Shown here: positions 7,322 through 16,990 of the stretch, in pieces
Numbering within the stretch: position 1 is the stretch's first letter
Layout: every line of letters starts with the position of its first letter
Assembly: GCF_900100045.1 (NCBI RefSeq)
Contig: NZ_FNEA01000022.1
Location: forward strand, 21,444-85,443
DNA: 64,000 nucleotides
DNA from: Paracoccus denitrificans
GTDB lineage: Bacteria; Pseudomonadota; Alphaproteobacteria; Rhodobacterales; Rhodobacteraceae
Reading direction: 5' to 3'
Program-made: the position numbers and the translations under genes
The notes under the pieces: generated by a model
What the model saw: only the letters and a program-made list of their open reading frames with translations
Database searches by the model: none
Told to the model about the DNA's origin: nothing

Positions 7322-8209
7322 ATGCGGCCTTCCAGAGAATTCCGGCCCCGAATGGAGACGCGCATCCAGGGGTTGCACACCTTGGCGCCGCTGTCCTTTC
7401 GCCGCTTTGCGGGGGCGATCGCCGATGTCTGGTCGGTGCGGGGCGAGACGGGAGGCGGCGGGTTCTATATCGCGCCGGACCCGCGCATCGTGGTCTTCCT
7501 GGGCGAGGCGCCGCCGCCGATGGTGTTGCGCGCCGGCACGGACATGGTCGAGCATCGCGGCATCCAGGCGCTTTACGTTCCCGAAGGCGTTCCGTTGTGG
7601 AGCCGCATCGAAGCCCCGCATGAAAAGATGCACCTGGATTTTCACATGGAAAGCGGCGGTCTGCGGCAACGGCTGGCGGCGGCGAACCTGTGGCCCGACC
7701 TGTCCAGGCCCCGCCTGTTCGGCCCCAGCGATCATTTGACCAACCTTGCCCGGATGGCCGCCGACGAGGTTCGCGCGCCGCGCCGGGGCGACATGCTGAT
7801 CGACGCGCTGCTCTCGGCCACCTTGGCCGAGATCTTTGCCACCCATCCGCAGCCGCCCGCGCCGGCCACGGGCGCCTTGTCCGCCCGCAAATTCGCTGCC
7901 GTCGAAACCCATCTGCGGGCCAATCTGGGCCGACATGTCCCGGTGGCCGAGATGGCAGAGATCGCGGGGCTTTCCGAAAGCCGCTTTTCTTACGCCTTCA
8001 AGCGGTTGCGCAACGAAACGCCGCAGCGCTGGCAGGCCCGCATCCGGTTGGAGGCGGCGCGAAGGATGATACGCGACCCCGCACGGTCTCTGGCCGACAT
8101 CGCCTATGCGACCGGATTCGCCGACCAGGCGCATCTGTCGCGCGCCTTCCGCGCGGCCCACGGCATCCCGCCCTCGGTCTGGCGCCGGCAGGGATTGCAG
8201 GATTCCTGA
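7322..8209 (+). CDS. AraC-family transcriptional regulator
   Basis: This 295-residue protein has an N-terminal effector-type domain of about 190 residues and a C-terminal AraC DNA-binding domain with two HTH units: VAEMAEIAGLSESRFSYAFKR and SLADIAYATGFADQAHLSRAFR, ending near PSVWRR. The ATG at 7322 follows TTGGAGAAG; in-frame ATGs at 7268 and 7352 are alternatives. It sits directly upstream of, and codirectional with, a siderophore receptor and transporter operon, so it probably activates that operon when the ferri-siderophore is bound, as AlcR/PchR-type regulators do. That target is inferred from position. Confidence 0.85.
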   Translation: MRPSREFRPRMETRIQGLHTLAPLSFRRFAGAIADVWSVRGETGGGGFYIAPDPRIVVFLGEAPPPMVLRAGTDMVEHRGIQALYVPEGVPLWSRIEAPHEKMHLDFHMESGGLRQRLAAANLWPDLSRPRLFGPSDHLTNLARMAADEVRAPRRGDMLIDALLSATLAEIFATHPQPPAPATGALSARKFAAVETHLRANLGRHVPVAEMAEIAGLSESRFSYAFKRLRNETPQRWQARIRLEAARRMIRDPARSLADIAYATGFADQAHLSRAFRAAHGIPPSVWRRQGLQDS

Positions 8210-8287
8210 TCAAATCCCTGCGGGATGGTTCAAGACAGCCCTCGAATACCTGAGTTAATAGCTCGGAAACATTCGCGGACAGAACAA

Positions 8288-10435
8288 ATGATCAAGATGA
8301 ACAAAGCCCAACCCCTTCTCCTTGGCGTCAGCCTGCTCGCCATCGCGGCGACCGGCGCCTTCGCGCAGGAACGCAACGACCCCCGCCAGACCTTCATGGG
8401 TGCGGTCGTGCTGGATACCGTCACGATCGAGGGGTTCGAGAACCCCAGCGCGCCGCTGGACGGCACGGTGGCCCATTCCTCGGCCACGACCAAGACCCGC
8501 CGGCCGATCCTCGAGACGCAATCCTCGGTCTCGGTCGTGCCGCGCAAGCAGATGGACGAGCAGGGCGCGACGAACCTCTCCGATGCGCTGGGCTATTCCG
8601 CCGGGATCATCACCGAGAATTATGGCAACGATCCGCGCTTCGACAGCCTTTATCTGCGCGGCTTCAACCTTGAAAACGACAAGTTCCTGGACGGGCTGCG
8701 CCTGATGCGCTCGACCCAGTTCCCGACCAGCGCGCCCGCCTTCGAGCTTTACGGGCTGGAGCGGGTCGAGGTGCTGCGCGGCCCGGCCTCGGTGCTCTAC
8801 GGGGCGGGGACTCCTGCGGGCCTGGTCAACATGATCCAGAAGCGGGCGCAGGCGGATGGCGACTTCACCGAACTGGGCTTCAGCCTGGACAGCAAGGGCT
8901 CGGCCTCGGTCTATGGGGATGCGAACCGGGTGGTCGATGACCGCTTCGCCTATCGCGTCACGTCCAAGGGCGGCAATGCCAGGACCGATGTCGAGGAAAT
9001 CGACAACCTGCGCGGCTATCTGGGCCTGTCGGCCAGCTATGCGCTGAGCGAGGCGACCGAGCTGGAGTTCATGGCCAGCTATCACGGCGACGCGCCGATC
9101 TCGCCCACGGGGGTGCCCAGCGGACTGGTGGGCCTGGTCGATGCCAAGGATCTGCGCGAGTTCTATTTCGGCGACGAGTCGATCAATGACAGCGACCGCA
9201 AGATGGGCACGCTCAGCTTTGGCCTGACGCATGATTTCGGCAATGGCTGGCGGTTGAACAATACGCTGCGCTATACCGATTTCGACTGGGATTATGACAG
9301 CGTGTATATCAGCGGGCTGACCGGCACCTCGGTCGGGCGGGGCGTCATCACCCAGCGGGAAAACTTCCGCGCCATCGCCACCGACCTGCGGCTGGCGGGC
9401 AGCGCCGAAACCGGGGCCGTGTCGCATGAACTGACCTTTGGCCTTGATGCGCAAAAGCTGCGCGAGCGCGCCTATACCGGCTTTTCCACCATTGCGCCCA
9501 TCGACTATACCGCGCCGTCCTATGGGGGCATAACCGTGCCCGCTCCGTGGTATACGGCGAACAAGTCCGTCGATGCGACGCAGGTCGGTCTGTATGCTCT
9601 GGATGAGATCGAATACGGCAACTGGCGCGCGACGGCGGGGCTGCGATACGAATGGACCCGGCAAAAGGGCCAGAGCGTGACGAATTTCGGCACCACCGAT
9701 TACGCCCGCGACGACCAGCAGCTGACCGGCCATCTGGGCCTGGGCTATCTGTGGGACAACGGCGTTTCGGTCTATGCCGCCTATTCGACCTCGTATCTGC
9801 CGCAGCCCAACTTCGACATTGACGGCAATCCCTTGAAGCCGACCCATGGCAAGCAGTTCGAACTGGGCGCCAAATACGAACCCGCCGCCTTTGACGGGCT
9901 GTTCACCGCCGCGCTTTACGAGCTGCGCGAGACCGATCGCAACACCACCGTCACCGAAGAGATCGGCGGGCGGCCGATCACCGGCACCCGCCAGATCGGC
10001 GAGGCGCGCATTCGCGGGCTGGAACTGGAAGGCGTGGCCGAATTCGGCCAGGGCTGGTCGGTCAAGGGTGCCTATACCTATGCCTCGACCGAAATCTCGG
10101 GCGACAACGGCGGCAACGAACTGGCGAACACCCCGCGCCACGCGGCCAGCCTTTGGCTGTCGCATGAATTCCAGTCCGGCCCGATGCAGGGGCTGCAACT
10201 GGGCGGGGGCGTGCGTTACATCGGTTCTCGCTGGGCCTCGGACGCGAATACGCAGCGGCTCGAGGCGGTGACACTGCTGGATCTGGGCGCAAGCTATGAA
10301 TGGGGGAACGGCCTGGTCGGCCGGCTGAATATCAACAACGTGACGGATGAGACCTATATCTCGGCCGTGGGGCTGAACTCCAGCTATTACGGCGACGGAC
10401 GCACGGTGCAGGCAAGCCTGAGCCGTAAATGGTAG
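8288..10435 (+). CDS. TonB-dependent siderophore receptor (FhuA/FoxA-like)
   Basis: This 715-residue protein has a signal peptide ending in GAFAQ, a likely TonB box (LDTVTIEG, residues about 40-47) and a plug domain with QSSVSVVPRKQMDEQGATNLSDAL and VEVLRGPASVLYGAGTPAGLVN. A 22-strand barrel follows, ending in an aromatic terminus (SLSRKW). The PASVLYGAGTPAGLVN plug motif is typical of hydroxamate-siderophore receptors. The ATG at 8288 lacks a strong SD; ATG 8297 is an alternative. The next gene overlaps its stop by 7 bases, so receptor and binding protein are coupled. The siderophore could be ferrichrome- or ferrioxamine-like. Confidence 0.9.
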   Translation: MIKMNKAQPLLLGVSLLAIAATGAFAQERNDPRQTFMGAVVLDTVTIEGFENPSAPLDGTVAHSSATTKTRRPILETQSSVSVVPRKQMDEQGATNLSDALGYSAGIITENYGNDPRFDSLYLRGFNLENDKFLDGLRLMRSTQFPTSAPAFELYGLERVEVLRGPASVLYGAGTPAGLVNMIQKRAQADGDFTELGFSLDSKGSASVYGDANRVVDDRFAYRVTSKGGNARTDVEEIDNLRGYLGLSASYALSEATELEFMASYHGDAPISPTGVPSGLVGLVDAKDLREFYFGDESINDSDRKMGTLSFGLTHDFGNGWRLNNTLRYTDFDWDYDSVYISGLTGTSVGRGVITQRENFRAIATDLRLAGSAETGAVSHELTFGLDAQKLRERAYTGFSTIAPIDYTAPSYGGITVPAPWYTANKSVDATQVGLYALDEIEYGNWRATAGLRYEWTRQKGQSVTNFGTTDYARDDQQLTGHLGLGYLWDNGVSVYAAYSTSYLPQPNFDIDGNPLKPTHGKQFELGAKYEPAAFDGLFTAALYELRETDRNTTVTEEIGGRPITGTRQIGEARIRGLELEGVAEFGQGWSVKGAYTYASTEISGDNGGNELANTPRHAASLWLSHEFQSGPMQGLQLGGGVRYIGSRWASDANTQRLEAVTLLDLGASYEWGNGLVGRLNINNVTDETYISAVGLNSSYYGDGRTVQASLSRKW

Positions 10436-11307
10436 GAGCCTGCGGGTTCAGCCGACGCGCCTTTCTGGCCGCCGCCTGCGCGGTGGCCGGCAGGGCGCTG
10501 CCGGCTTTTGCGGCGGACGGGTTGCGGCTGGCGGCCGTGGACTGGGCGATGGCCGAGACCGCGATGGCGCTTGGCCACCCGCCAGCCGCCCTGGCCGAAC
10601 TGATCGGCTTTCGCGATGCCGCGGTGGAGCCGCCGCCGCAGGGCACCATCGACCTTGGCCTGCGCGGGGCGCCCAATCTGGAGGCGCTCAGCCTGGTTGC
10701 GCCCGACCTGATCCTGTCCTCCAGCTACTACAGCGCGATACAGCCGCGGCTGGAACGGATCGCGCCGGTCTTTACCCGTGCGCTTTATGTCGCCGATGAG
10801 CCCGCCTTTCCCAAGGTCATGGCATTGCTGGCAGAGTTGGCGCAGCGGCTTGGCGATCCCGCCGCCGGGCCGCGGGCGCAAGCCGCCGCGCAGGCCGAAT
10901 TCGCAACGCTCGCAGGCCGCGCCGCGGGTTTTGCCGACCGGGCCTGCCTGCTGTTCGAACTGGGCGATTCCCGGCATATCCGCGTCTTTGGCACCGACAG
11001 CCTGTTCAGCGGCGCGCTGGAGGCCATGGGCTTGCGCAACGCTTGGACCGCGCGCACCAGCTTTGCCTTTGCCGCCCCGGTACCGCTGGAAAAGCTTGCC
11101 GAATACCCGGAAGCCCGCTTGGTCATCGTGGGCCGGATGCCGCCCCAGGCCGAACGCGGGCTGGGTTCGGCGGCCCTGTGGAACAGCCTGCCGCCGGTCA
11201 AGGCGGGGCGGGTCCATCGCCTGCCGGAACTCAGGCCCTTTGCCGGCATCCCTTCGGCCCTGCGCTTTGCGCATGAGCTTGTCGCCGCGCTGGAGGGCCG
11301 GGCATGA
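10429..11307 (+). CDS. fhuD: Iron-siderophore ABC transporter, periplasmic binding protein (FhuD-like)
   Basis: This 292-residue class III binding protein has a twin-arginine-like leader (SRRAFLAAACAVAGRALPAFA), then LRLAAVDWAMAETAMALGHPP and NLEALSLVAPDLIL, the FhuD pattern. The ATG at 10429 lies inside the receptor's last codons and the stop overlaps fhuB by 4 bases. A Tat leader is unusual but not unique for siderophore-binding proteins. Confidence 0.85.
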   Translation: MVGACGFSRRAFLAAACAVAGRALPAFAADGLRLAAVDWAMAETAMALGHPPAALAELIGFRDAAVEPPPQGTIDLGLRGAPNLEALSLVAPDLILSSSYYSAIQPRLERIAPVFTRALYVADEPAFPKVMALLAELAQRLGDPAAGPRAQAAAQAEFATLAGRAAGFADRACLLFELGDSRHIRVFGTDSLFSGALEAMGLRNAWTARTSFAFAAPVPLEKLAEYPEARLVIVGRMPPQAERGLGSAALWNSLPPVKAGRVHRLPELRPFAGIPSALRFAHELVAALEGRA

Positions 11308-13274
11308 ATCGCATGATCCTTGCCGCGGGGGCCGTCATGGCGCTGGCGCTGTGGAGCATTGCCGCATTGTCGGTCCTGCCGCCGGCCGCATGGCCCACCC
11401 TGCCTTGGCGGGTCGACGAGATGACGGTCCAGCAGATCCTGCTGGCCTATGGGCTGATGCCGCGCGGGGTTCTGGCACTGCTGGCGGGTGCGGCGCTGGG
11501 GCTGGCCGGGGCGCTGATGCAGGCGGTGCTGCGCAATCCGCTGGCCGATCCGACGACGCTTGGCACGGCATCCGGCGCCCAGCTGGCGATCGTGGCGGCG
11601 ACGATTTTCGCGCCCGACTGGCTGCTGAGGGGGAACCTGCCGGTCGCCCTGGCGGGTGCCGGGGCGGCGACGGGTCTGGTCATGGCGCTGGGGGCGCGGC
11701 GGAGTTTTGCGCCGGTGACGGTGACCATCGCCGGGATGCTGGTGGGGTTGATGGCCTCGGCCTTGGCGACCGCGATGACGCTGGCGCAGGGCCATTACCT
11801 GCTGTCGCTGGTGATGTGGAACGGCGGCGCGCTGGCGCAGGTGGACTGGTCGGGCAGCCGGCATATGGCACTGGCGCTGGTCCCTGCGCTGCTGGCCGCC
11901 GCGGCGCTGGCCCGGCCGCTGATGGTGATGTCGCTTGGTCCCGAGGGTGCGCATGGCCTGGGCCTGCGGCTGGCGCCCCTGCGCTTTGCGACCCTGCTGC
12001 TGGCGGTGGCGCTATCGGCCATGGTATCGGCCGAGATCGGGCTGGTCGGCTTTGTCGGCCTTGCCGCGCCGGCCATCGCCCGCAGCCTTGGCGCGCGGAC
12101 GCTGCTTCAGCGCCTGATGCTGGCGCCGGTGGCGGGCGCGCTGGTGCTGTCGCTGGCCGACGGGTTGCTGCTGGCGCTGGCGGCGGCGGGCGGTCCCAGC
12201 CTGCCCACGGGGGCGCTGACCGGGCTGATCGGCGGGCCGCTGCTGATCTGGCTGCTGCCCCGGATGAAGGCGCAGGTGCCGCAGCAAACCGAAGCCGGCG
12301 ACCGCCGCGGCCACCGCGCCGCATATCCCGAACGGCTGCTGGCGGGGCTGGGTGCGGCCTGCCTTGCGCTGGCCGTGCTGACCCTGTTCGGCGGGCGCGG
12401 GCCGGATGGCTGGGGCTTCATGCCCCCGGAACTGCGCGAGACCTTCCTGCCGCTGCGCGCCACCGCGATCCTGGCGGCGGCCTCGGCGGGCGCGCTGCTG
12501 GCCGGGTCGGGGGCGATCCTGCAACGGCTGACCGCGAATCCTATGGCCGCGCCCGAGGTGCTGGGCGTGACCGGCGGCGCCTCGCTGGGCTATGCGGTCA
12601 CGGTCATCGCCGTGGACGGCGCGGGGCCGCTGATGCTGGCGCTGGGAACCTCGGCGGGCGGCGCGCTGGCGCTGGCCGGGCTTGCGGGATTCGCGATGCG
12701 CGCCGATCTGTCGCCCGCGCGGCTGCTGCTGGCGGGGCTGGCCATCGGGGCGCTGGCCTCGGCGGTGCTGGGCGCGATCATGGCTTCGGACGACCGCCGG
12801 GCATGGGTGATCCTGGGCTGGCTTGCGGGCAGCGCCTCGCAGGTCGCGCCCTTGGGCGCCGCCGCCCTGGCGGGGCTGGCGCTGGCGCTGCTGGCCGCGC
12901 TGGTCGGCGCCGCGCGCTGGCTCGAGATCCTGCCCCTGGGCGGCGAGGTCGGCCGCGCGCTCGGCCTGCCGCTGGCGCAGGTGCGGCTGGGGCTGATCCT
13001 GCTGGCGGGGCTGGCGACCGGCGCGGCGACGATGCTGGTCGGTCCGGTCAGCTTCGTCGGCCTGATGGCGCCGCATCTGGCGCGGGCCATGGGCCTTGCC
13101 CGCGCCGTGCCCTTCTGCGCGGGAAGCTGGCTGCTGGGCGCGCTCCTGATGCTGCTCGCGGCCTTCGGCGCGCGCACCGCCAGCTATCCCTACGACCTGC
13201 CGCTGGGCCTGTTCGCCACGCTGATCGGCACGCCCTGGCTGTTCATCCTGCTGATGAAAAGGACCTCCGCATGA
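11304..13274 (+). CDS. fhuB: Ferric-siderophore permease, fused duplicate FecCD type (FhuB)
   Basis: This 656-residue protein contains two tandem BtuC/FecCD permease domains of about 320 residues each. The first contains GAALGLAGALMQAVLRNPLADPTTLG-type sequence, the second GSGAILQRLTANPMAAPEVLG; both end with a GLVGF or GPVSFVGL segment before the APH(I/L)AR motif. A fused double permease is diagnostic of FhuB, which pairs with one FhuC dimer. The first half has APAIARSLG where the second has MAPHLARAMG. The start overlaps fhuD (ATGA) and the end overlaps fhuC. Confidence 0.9.
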   Translation: MNRMILAAGAVMALALWSIAALSVLPPAAWPTLPWRVDEMTVQQILLAYGLMPRGVLALLAGAALGLAGALMQAVLRNPLADPTTLGTASGAQLAIVAATIFAPDWLLRGNLPVALAGAGAATGLVMALGARRSFAPVTVTIAGMLVGLMASALATAMTLAQGHYLLSLVMWNGGALAQVDWSGSRHMALALVPALLAAAALARPLMVMSLGPEGAHGLGLRLAPLRFATLLLAVALSAMVSAEIGLVGFVGLAAPAIARSLGARTLLQRLMLAPVAGALVLSLADGLLLALAAAGGPSLPTGALTGLIGGPLLIWLLPRMKAQVPQQTEAGDRRGHRAAYPERLLAGLGAACLALAVLTLFGGRGPDGWGFMPPELRETFLPLRATAILAAASAGALLAGSGAILQRLTANPMAAPEVLGVTGGASLGYAVTVIAVDGAGPLMLALGTSAGGALALAGLAGFAMRADLSPARLLLAGLAIGALASAVLGAIMASDDRRAWVILGWLAGSASQVAPLGAAALAGLALALLAALVGAARWLEILPLGGEVGRALGLPLAQVRLGLILLAGLATGAATMLVGPVSFVGLMAPHLARAMGLARAVPFCAGSWLLGALLMLLAAFGARTASYPYDLPLGLFATLIGTPWLFILLMKRTSA

Positions 13275-14038
13275 CGCTGTTCACGCTGTCGGGCGTCTCT
13301 TACGACGTGCCGGGCCGCCGGCTGATCGAGGGGCTGGACCTGGAGATCCGCCCCGGCATGGTCACGGCCCTGATCGGGCGCAACGGTTCGGGCAAATCGA
13401 CGCTCCTGAAGCTGATCTCGGGGCAGAACCGGCCTTCGACCGGGCGCATCGCCTATGCCGGCCGCGATCTGGCGACATGGTCGCCGCGCGAGCTGGCCCG
13501 CGACCTGGCCTATCTGCCGCAGGTCACGCCCCCGGCCGAGGGGATGCTGGTCGAGGAACTGGTCGCCCTTGGCCGCTTTCCCTGGCGCGGCGCGCTGGGT
13601 CGCTTTCGCCCCGAGGATCACGCCGCTGTCGATGCCGCCATCGCCCGCTGCCATGTCGGCCATCTGCGCGACCGCCTGGTCGATACCTTGTCGGGTGGCG
13701 AGCGCCAGCGCAGCTGGATCGCGATGATGCTGGCGCAAGGTGCCCGCACCTTGCTGCTGGACGAGCCGATCTCGGCCCTGGATGTCGCCCATCAGGTCGA
13801 GGTCCTGGACCTGGTGCATGGCATGTGCCGCAACGAGGGGCTGTCGGCCATCGTCGTGCTGCACGACCTGAACATGGCCGCGCGCTATTGCGACCATGTG
13901 GTCGCACTTGGCTCGGGCCGGCTGCTGCTGGACGGCCCCATCGGCGCATTGATGACGCCCGAGGCGCTGCTGAACATCTATGGCCTGCGGATGCATGTCG
14001 CCGCGCATGAGGGCCATGCCTTCGCCCTGCCGCGCTAG
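13271..14038 (+). CDS. fhuC: Ferric-siderophore ABC transporter ATPase (FhuC)
   Basis: This 255-residue FepC/FhuC-type ATPase has Walker A GRNGSGKST, signature LSGGERQR, Walker B TLLLDEPISALD and the switch His in VLHDLN. It overlaps fhuB by 4 bases (ATGA) and energises the FhuB permease. Confidence 0.9.
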   Translation: MTLFTLSGVSYDVPGRRLIEGLDLEIRPGMVTALIGRNGSGKSTLLKLISGQNRPSTGRIAYAGRDLATWSPRELARDLAYLPQVTPPAEGMLVEELVALGRFPWRGALGRFRPEDHAAVDAAIARCHVGHLRDRLVDTLSGGERQRSWIAMMLAQGARTLLLDEPISALDVAHQVEVLDLVHGMCRNEGLSAIVVLHDLNMAARYCDHVVALGSGRLLLDGPIGALMTPEALLNIYGLRMHVAAHEGHAFALPR

Positions 14039-14059
14039 AGCCCCCGAAAGGATCCCCGA

Positions 14060-15757
14060 ATGCTGCGCAAGTTCCTGGCCTATTACAAACCGCACCGGCG
14101 CCTGTTCTGGCTGGATTTCGGTTGCGCGGTCCTGTCGGGCCTGCTGGAACTGGCATTCCCGCTGGCGATCACGCTGTTCATCGACCACCTGCTGCCGATG
14201 GGCGACTGGTCGCTGACCATCGCCGCCGTCGGCCTGCTGCTGGTCTATGCCTTCAACACCCTGCTGATGGGCATCGTGATCTATTGGGGCCACATGCTGG
14301 GGATCGAGATCGAGACCGAGATGCGCGCCCGCGCCTTTTCCCACCTGACGCGGCTGTCCTGGCGCTGGTATGACCGCGCCCGCACCGGCAAGCTGGTCGC
14401 CCGCGTCACCCGCGACCTGGAAGAGATCGGCGAGGTCGCCCATCACGGCCCCGAGGATCTGTTCATCGCGGTGATGACCTTTGTCGGGGCGCTGGCGCTG
14501 ATGGTCATGCTGCATCCGGTGCTGGCGCTGGTGACGGCGGGGATCGTGCCGCTGACCGTCTGGCTGGTGGTCGTCTATGGCACGCGGATGACGAATACCT
14601 GGCGCCAGATCTATGCCCGCGTCGGCAGTTTCAACGTCCGGCTGGAGGAGGCCATCGGCGGCATCCGCGTCGTGCAGGCATTCGCCAACGAGGCGCATGA
14701 GGAAACCCTGTTCGAAAAGGACAACCGCGCCTATCGGGCGACCAAGCTGGACGCCTATCGGATCATGGCGCTGTCCACCGCCATCCATTATATGGGCCTG
14801 CGCTTCGTGCAGGTCGTGGTGATGGTCGTGGGCGCGGGCTTCGTGCTGCAAGGCAGCCTGACGACCGGCGCCTTCGTGGGCTTCCTGCTGCTGGTCGGGG
14901 TCTTTTTCCGCCCCCTGGAAAAGATCGCCGCCGTGATCGAGACCTATCCGCGCGGCATCGCCGGCTTCCGCCGCTATCAGGAGCTGCTGGAGACCGAGCC
15001 CGAGATCGCCGACGGCCCCGACGCCATTCCGGCCCCCCCGTTGAAGGGGCATGTCGCCTTCGAGGACGTCTCGTTCGGCTATGACGGCACGCGGCCGGTG
15101 CTGCGGGGGATCACGCTGGAGGTGAAGGCGGGCGAGACGGTGGCCTTCGTCGGCCCTTCGGGCGCGGGCAAGACGACGCTCCTGGCCCTGGTGCCGCGGT
15201 TTTATGACCCCGATACGGGCCGGATCAGCATCGACGGGCTGCCCCTGGATGCGATGACGCTGGACAGCTTGCGCGGCCAGATCGGCATCGTCGGCCAGGA
15301 CGTGTTCCTGTTCGGCACCACCCTGCGCGAGAATATCGCCTATGGCCGCCTTGGCGCGCCCGAGGGGGACATCGTCGCCGCTGCCGAGAAGGCCCAGCTT
15401 GGGCAGTTGATCGCGAGCCTGCCCAAGGGGCTGGATACCTTGGTCGGCGAACGCGGGGTCATGCTGTCGGGTGGGCAGAAGCAGCGCGTCGCCATCGCCC
15501 GCGCCTTCCTGAAGAATCCGCCGATCCTGATCCTCGACGAGGCGACCTCGGCCCTTGACCGCGAGACCGAGCGCGAGATTCAGTCGGCGCTGGAGGCCCT
15601 TTCCGTCGGACGCACCACGCTGGTCATCGCACACCGCCTGAGCACGATCCGCAACGCTGATCGCATCGTGGTGATGGAGGAGGGCCAGTTGCGCGAGGCG
15701 GGCGACCATCACGCGCTGCTTTCGCAAGGCGGCCTTTATGCCCGTCTGGCGAGTTGA
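14060..15757 (+). CDS. ABC exporter, half-transporter (TMD-NBD)
   Basis: This 565-residue type IV half-transporter has six transmembrane helices in residues 1-300 and then an ATPase domain with Walker A GPSGAGKTT, signature LSGGQKQR and Walker B ILILDEATSALD. It starts 21 bases after fhuC in the same direction, so it is probably cotranscribed with the siderophore operon. It could export a siderophore, a processed siderophore or a lipid-like substrate; nothing in the sequence fixes the substrate. No siderophore synthetase is in the window. Confidence 0.85.
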   Translation: MLRKFLAYYKPHRRLFWLDFGCAVLSGLLELAFPLAITLFIDHLLPMGDWSLTIAAVGLLLVYAFNTLLMGIVIYWGHMLGIEIETEMRARAFSHLTRLSWRWYDRARTGKLVARVTRDLEEIGEVAHHGPEDLFIAVMTFVGALALMVMLHPVLALVTAGIVPLTVWLVVVYGTRMTNTWRQIYARVGSFNVRLEEAIGGIRVVQAFANEAHEETLFEKDNRAYRATKLDAYRIMALSTAIHYMGLRFVQVVVMVVGAGFVLQGSLTTGAFVGFLLLVGVFFRPLEKIAAVIETYPRGIAGFRRYQELLETEPEIADGPDAIPAPPLKGHVAFEDVSFGYDGTRPVLRGITLEVKAGETVAFVGPSGAGKTTLLALVPRFYDPDTGRISIDGLPLDAMTLDSLRGQIGIVGQDVFLFGTTLRENIAYGRLGAPEGDIVAAAEKAQLGQLIASLPKGLDTLVGERGVMLSGGQKQRVAIARAFLKNPPILILDEATSALDRETEREIQSALEALSVGRTTLVIAHRLSTIRNADRIVVMEEGQLREAGDHHALLSQGGLYARLAS

Positions 15758-15850
15758 AGGGACTGCCGCATCCGGCCGGGGGGCGACGATGTCGCTGCGC
15801 TTGCCTTGGGCATCATCGGCCCGCTTGCGCCTGCATTGCGGCGAGGTCCG

Positions 15851-15870
15851 GCCCGGGTCCGAACCCGGGC
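15851..15870. terminator. Bidirectional terminator hairpin
   Basis: GCCCGGGT (15851-15858), a 4-base loop CCGA, and ACCCGGGC (15863-15870): a perfect 8-bp stem lying between the convergent ends of the ABC exporter and the RHH gene. There is no U-tract. Confidence 0.55.
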
Positions 15871-15874
15871 GGCT

Positions 15875-16237
15875 TCAGTTCACCCGCAAGCCGCGCCGTT
15901 GCTGTTCGCGCGCAAGGATCTCCTGCGCCGGATGGCCGGCGATCGGCATATGCAGGTCGGCCGAAACATCGCCCGCCGCGATCAGCGCGTGATAGCGCGC
16001 GCAGCAGACCCGCAGGAACGAGGTGAAGTTGCCGAGGTCATGGTCGGCATCCATCGCCTCGTGCCACAGCCGGGTGATGAGCTGCGCGACGGTCATGCCG
16101 TCGCGCGCGCCGATCTCGGCCAGCGTGTCCCAGAAGTGGTTCTCGATCCGGATCGAGGTGGCGACCCCGTCGATGCGCAGGCTGTGGGTGCGGCTTTGCC
16201 ATTGTGCGGCATCGGCCTTGATGAAGAGTTCGCACAT
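15875..16237 (-). CDS. Ribbon-helix-helix domain protein
   Basis: This 120-residue protein has the RHH_4-like pattern HSLRIDGVATSIRIENHFWDTLAEIGARDGMTVAQLITRLW, i.e. one strand and two helices as in ribbon-helix-helix DNA-binding proteins. The remainder (FLRVCCARYHAL) is also typical of this alphaproteobacterial family. The start at 16237 is set by AAGGAGGAG; a longer ORF to 16267 would overlap the upstream gene. It lies 26 bases downstream of the DJ-1 gene and is probably cotranscribed. Confidence 0.75.
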   Translation of the reverse strand: MCELFIKADAAQWQSRTHSLRIDGVATSIRIENHFWDTLAEIGARDGMTVAQLITRLWHEAMDADHDLGNFTSFLRVCCARYHALIAAGDVSADLHMPIAGHPAQEILAREQQRRGLRVN

Positions 16238-16263
16238 CGCCGGGTCTCCTCCTTCCGTGGATG

Positions 16264-16821
16264 TCAAAGCAGCGCCAGGAATTGCCGGAGCCAGGCCGGA
16301 TGGGCGGGCCAGGCCGGCGCGGTGACCAGTTTGCCATCGGTCACGGCCTCGGTCACTGGAATATCGGCGAAACTGCCGCCCGAGGCCGTCACCTCATAGG
16401 CGCAGGCCGGATAGGCCGAGCAGGTCCGGCCCTTCAGCACTCCCGCGGCGGCCAGAAGCTGCGCGCCGTGGCAGATCGCGGCGACGGGCTTGTCCGCCTC
16501 GAAGAAGTGCCGGACCTTGGCCAGGACCGCCTCGTTCATCCGCAGGTATTCGGGCGCGCGGCCGCCGGGCACCACCAGCGCATCGTATTCGGCGGCGTCC
16601 ACGGCGTCGAAATCGGCGTTCAGCGCGAAATTGTGGCCGGGCTTCTCGGAATAGGTCTGGTCGCCTTCGAAATCGTGGATCGCGGTCTTGACCGTGTCGC
16701 CGGCCTTCTTGCCGGGACAGACCGCATCGACGCTGTGGCCGGTGGCCAGCAGCGCCTGGAACGGGACCATGGTCTCGTAATCCTCGGTGAAGTCGCCGGT
16801 GATCATCAGGATCTTCGCCAT
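16264..16821 (-). CDS. DJ-1/PfpI family protein
   Basis: This 185-residue glutamine-amidotransferase-like protein has the nucleophile elbow [10 protein letters not shown] (Cys near residue 111) and [10 protein letters not shown] ahead of it, the PfpI/YhbO pattern. Family members are reported as deglycases, glyoxalases or chaperones; the activity here is undetermined. No EcfG-type promoter is seen upstream. Confidence 0.85.
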   Translation of the reverse strand: MAKILMITGDFTEDYETMVPFQALLATGHSVDAVCPGKKAGDTVKTAIHDFEGDQTYSEKPGHNFALNADFDAVDAAEYDALVVPGGRAPEYLRMNEAVLAKVRHFFEADKPVAAICHGAQLLAAAGVLKGRTCSAYPACAYEVTASGGSFADIPVTEAVTDGKLVTAPAWPAHPAWLRQFLALL

Positions 16822-16990
16822 CGCATCCTCCCTTGCTGACGGACCTGTCCGCAGTCTAGGCCAAAAGGGCAGGGCGCGGGTGTTAGCCGGATACTACGCC
16901 CGGCACCGGGGCGAGCCGCCGCGCAGGCATGGTCCGCTGCCGGGCATCCTGAAGGACGATTCCGGCGCCGATGGGCTTTGCGGCGGGGAT

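Noticed and set aside
12012..13076. A 354-residue minus-strand frame very rich in Gln, Arg and His
   Set aside because: It is the reverse of the fhuB permease; the composition is that of a reversed Leu/Ala/Gly-rich membrane gene.
13190..15727. An 845-residue open frame on the minus strand
   Set aside because: It lies antisense to fhuC and the ABC exporter, is rich in His, Gln, Asp and Arg, and matches no family; it is a high-GC shadow frame.
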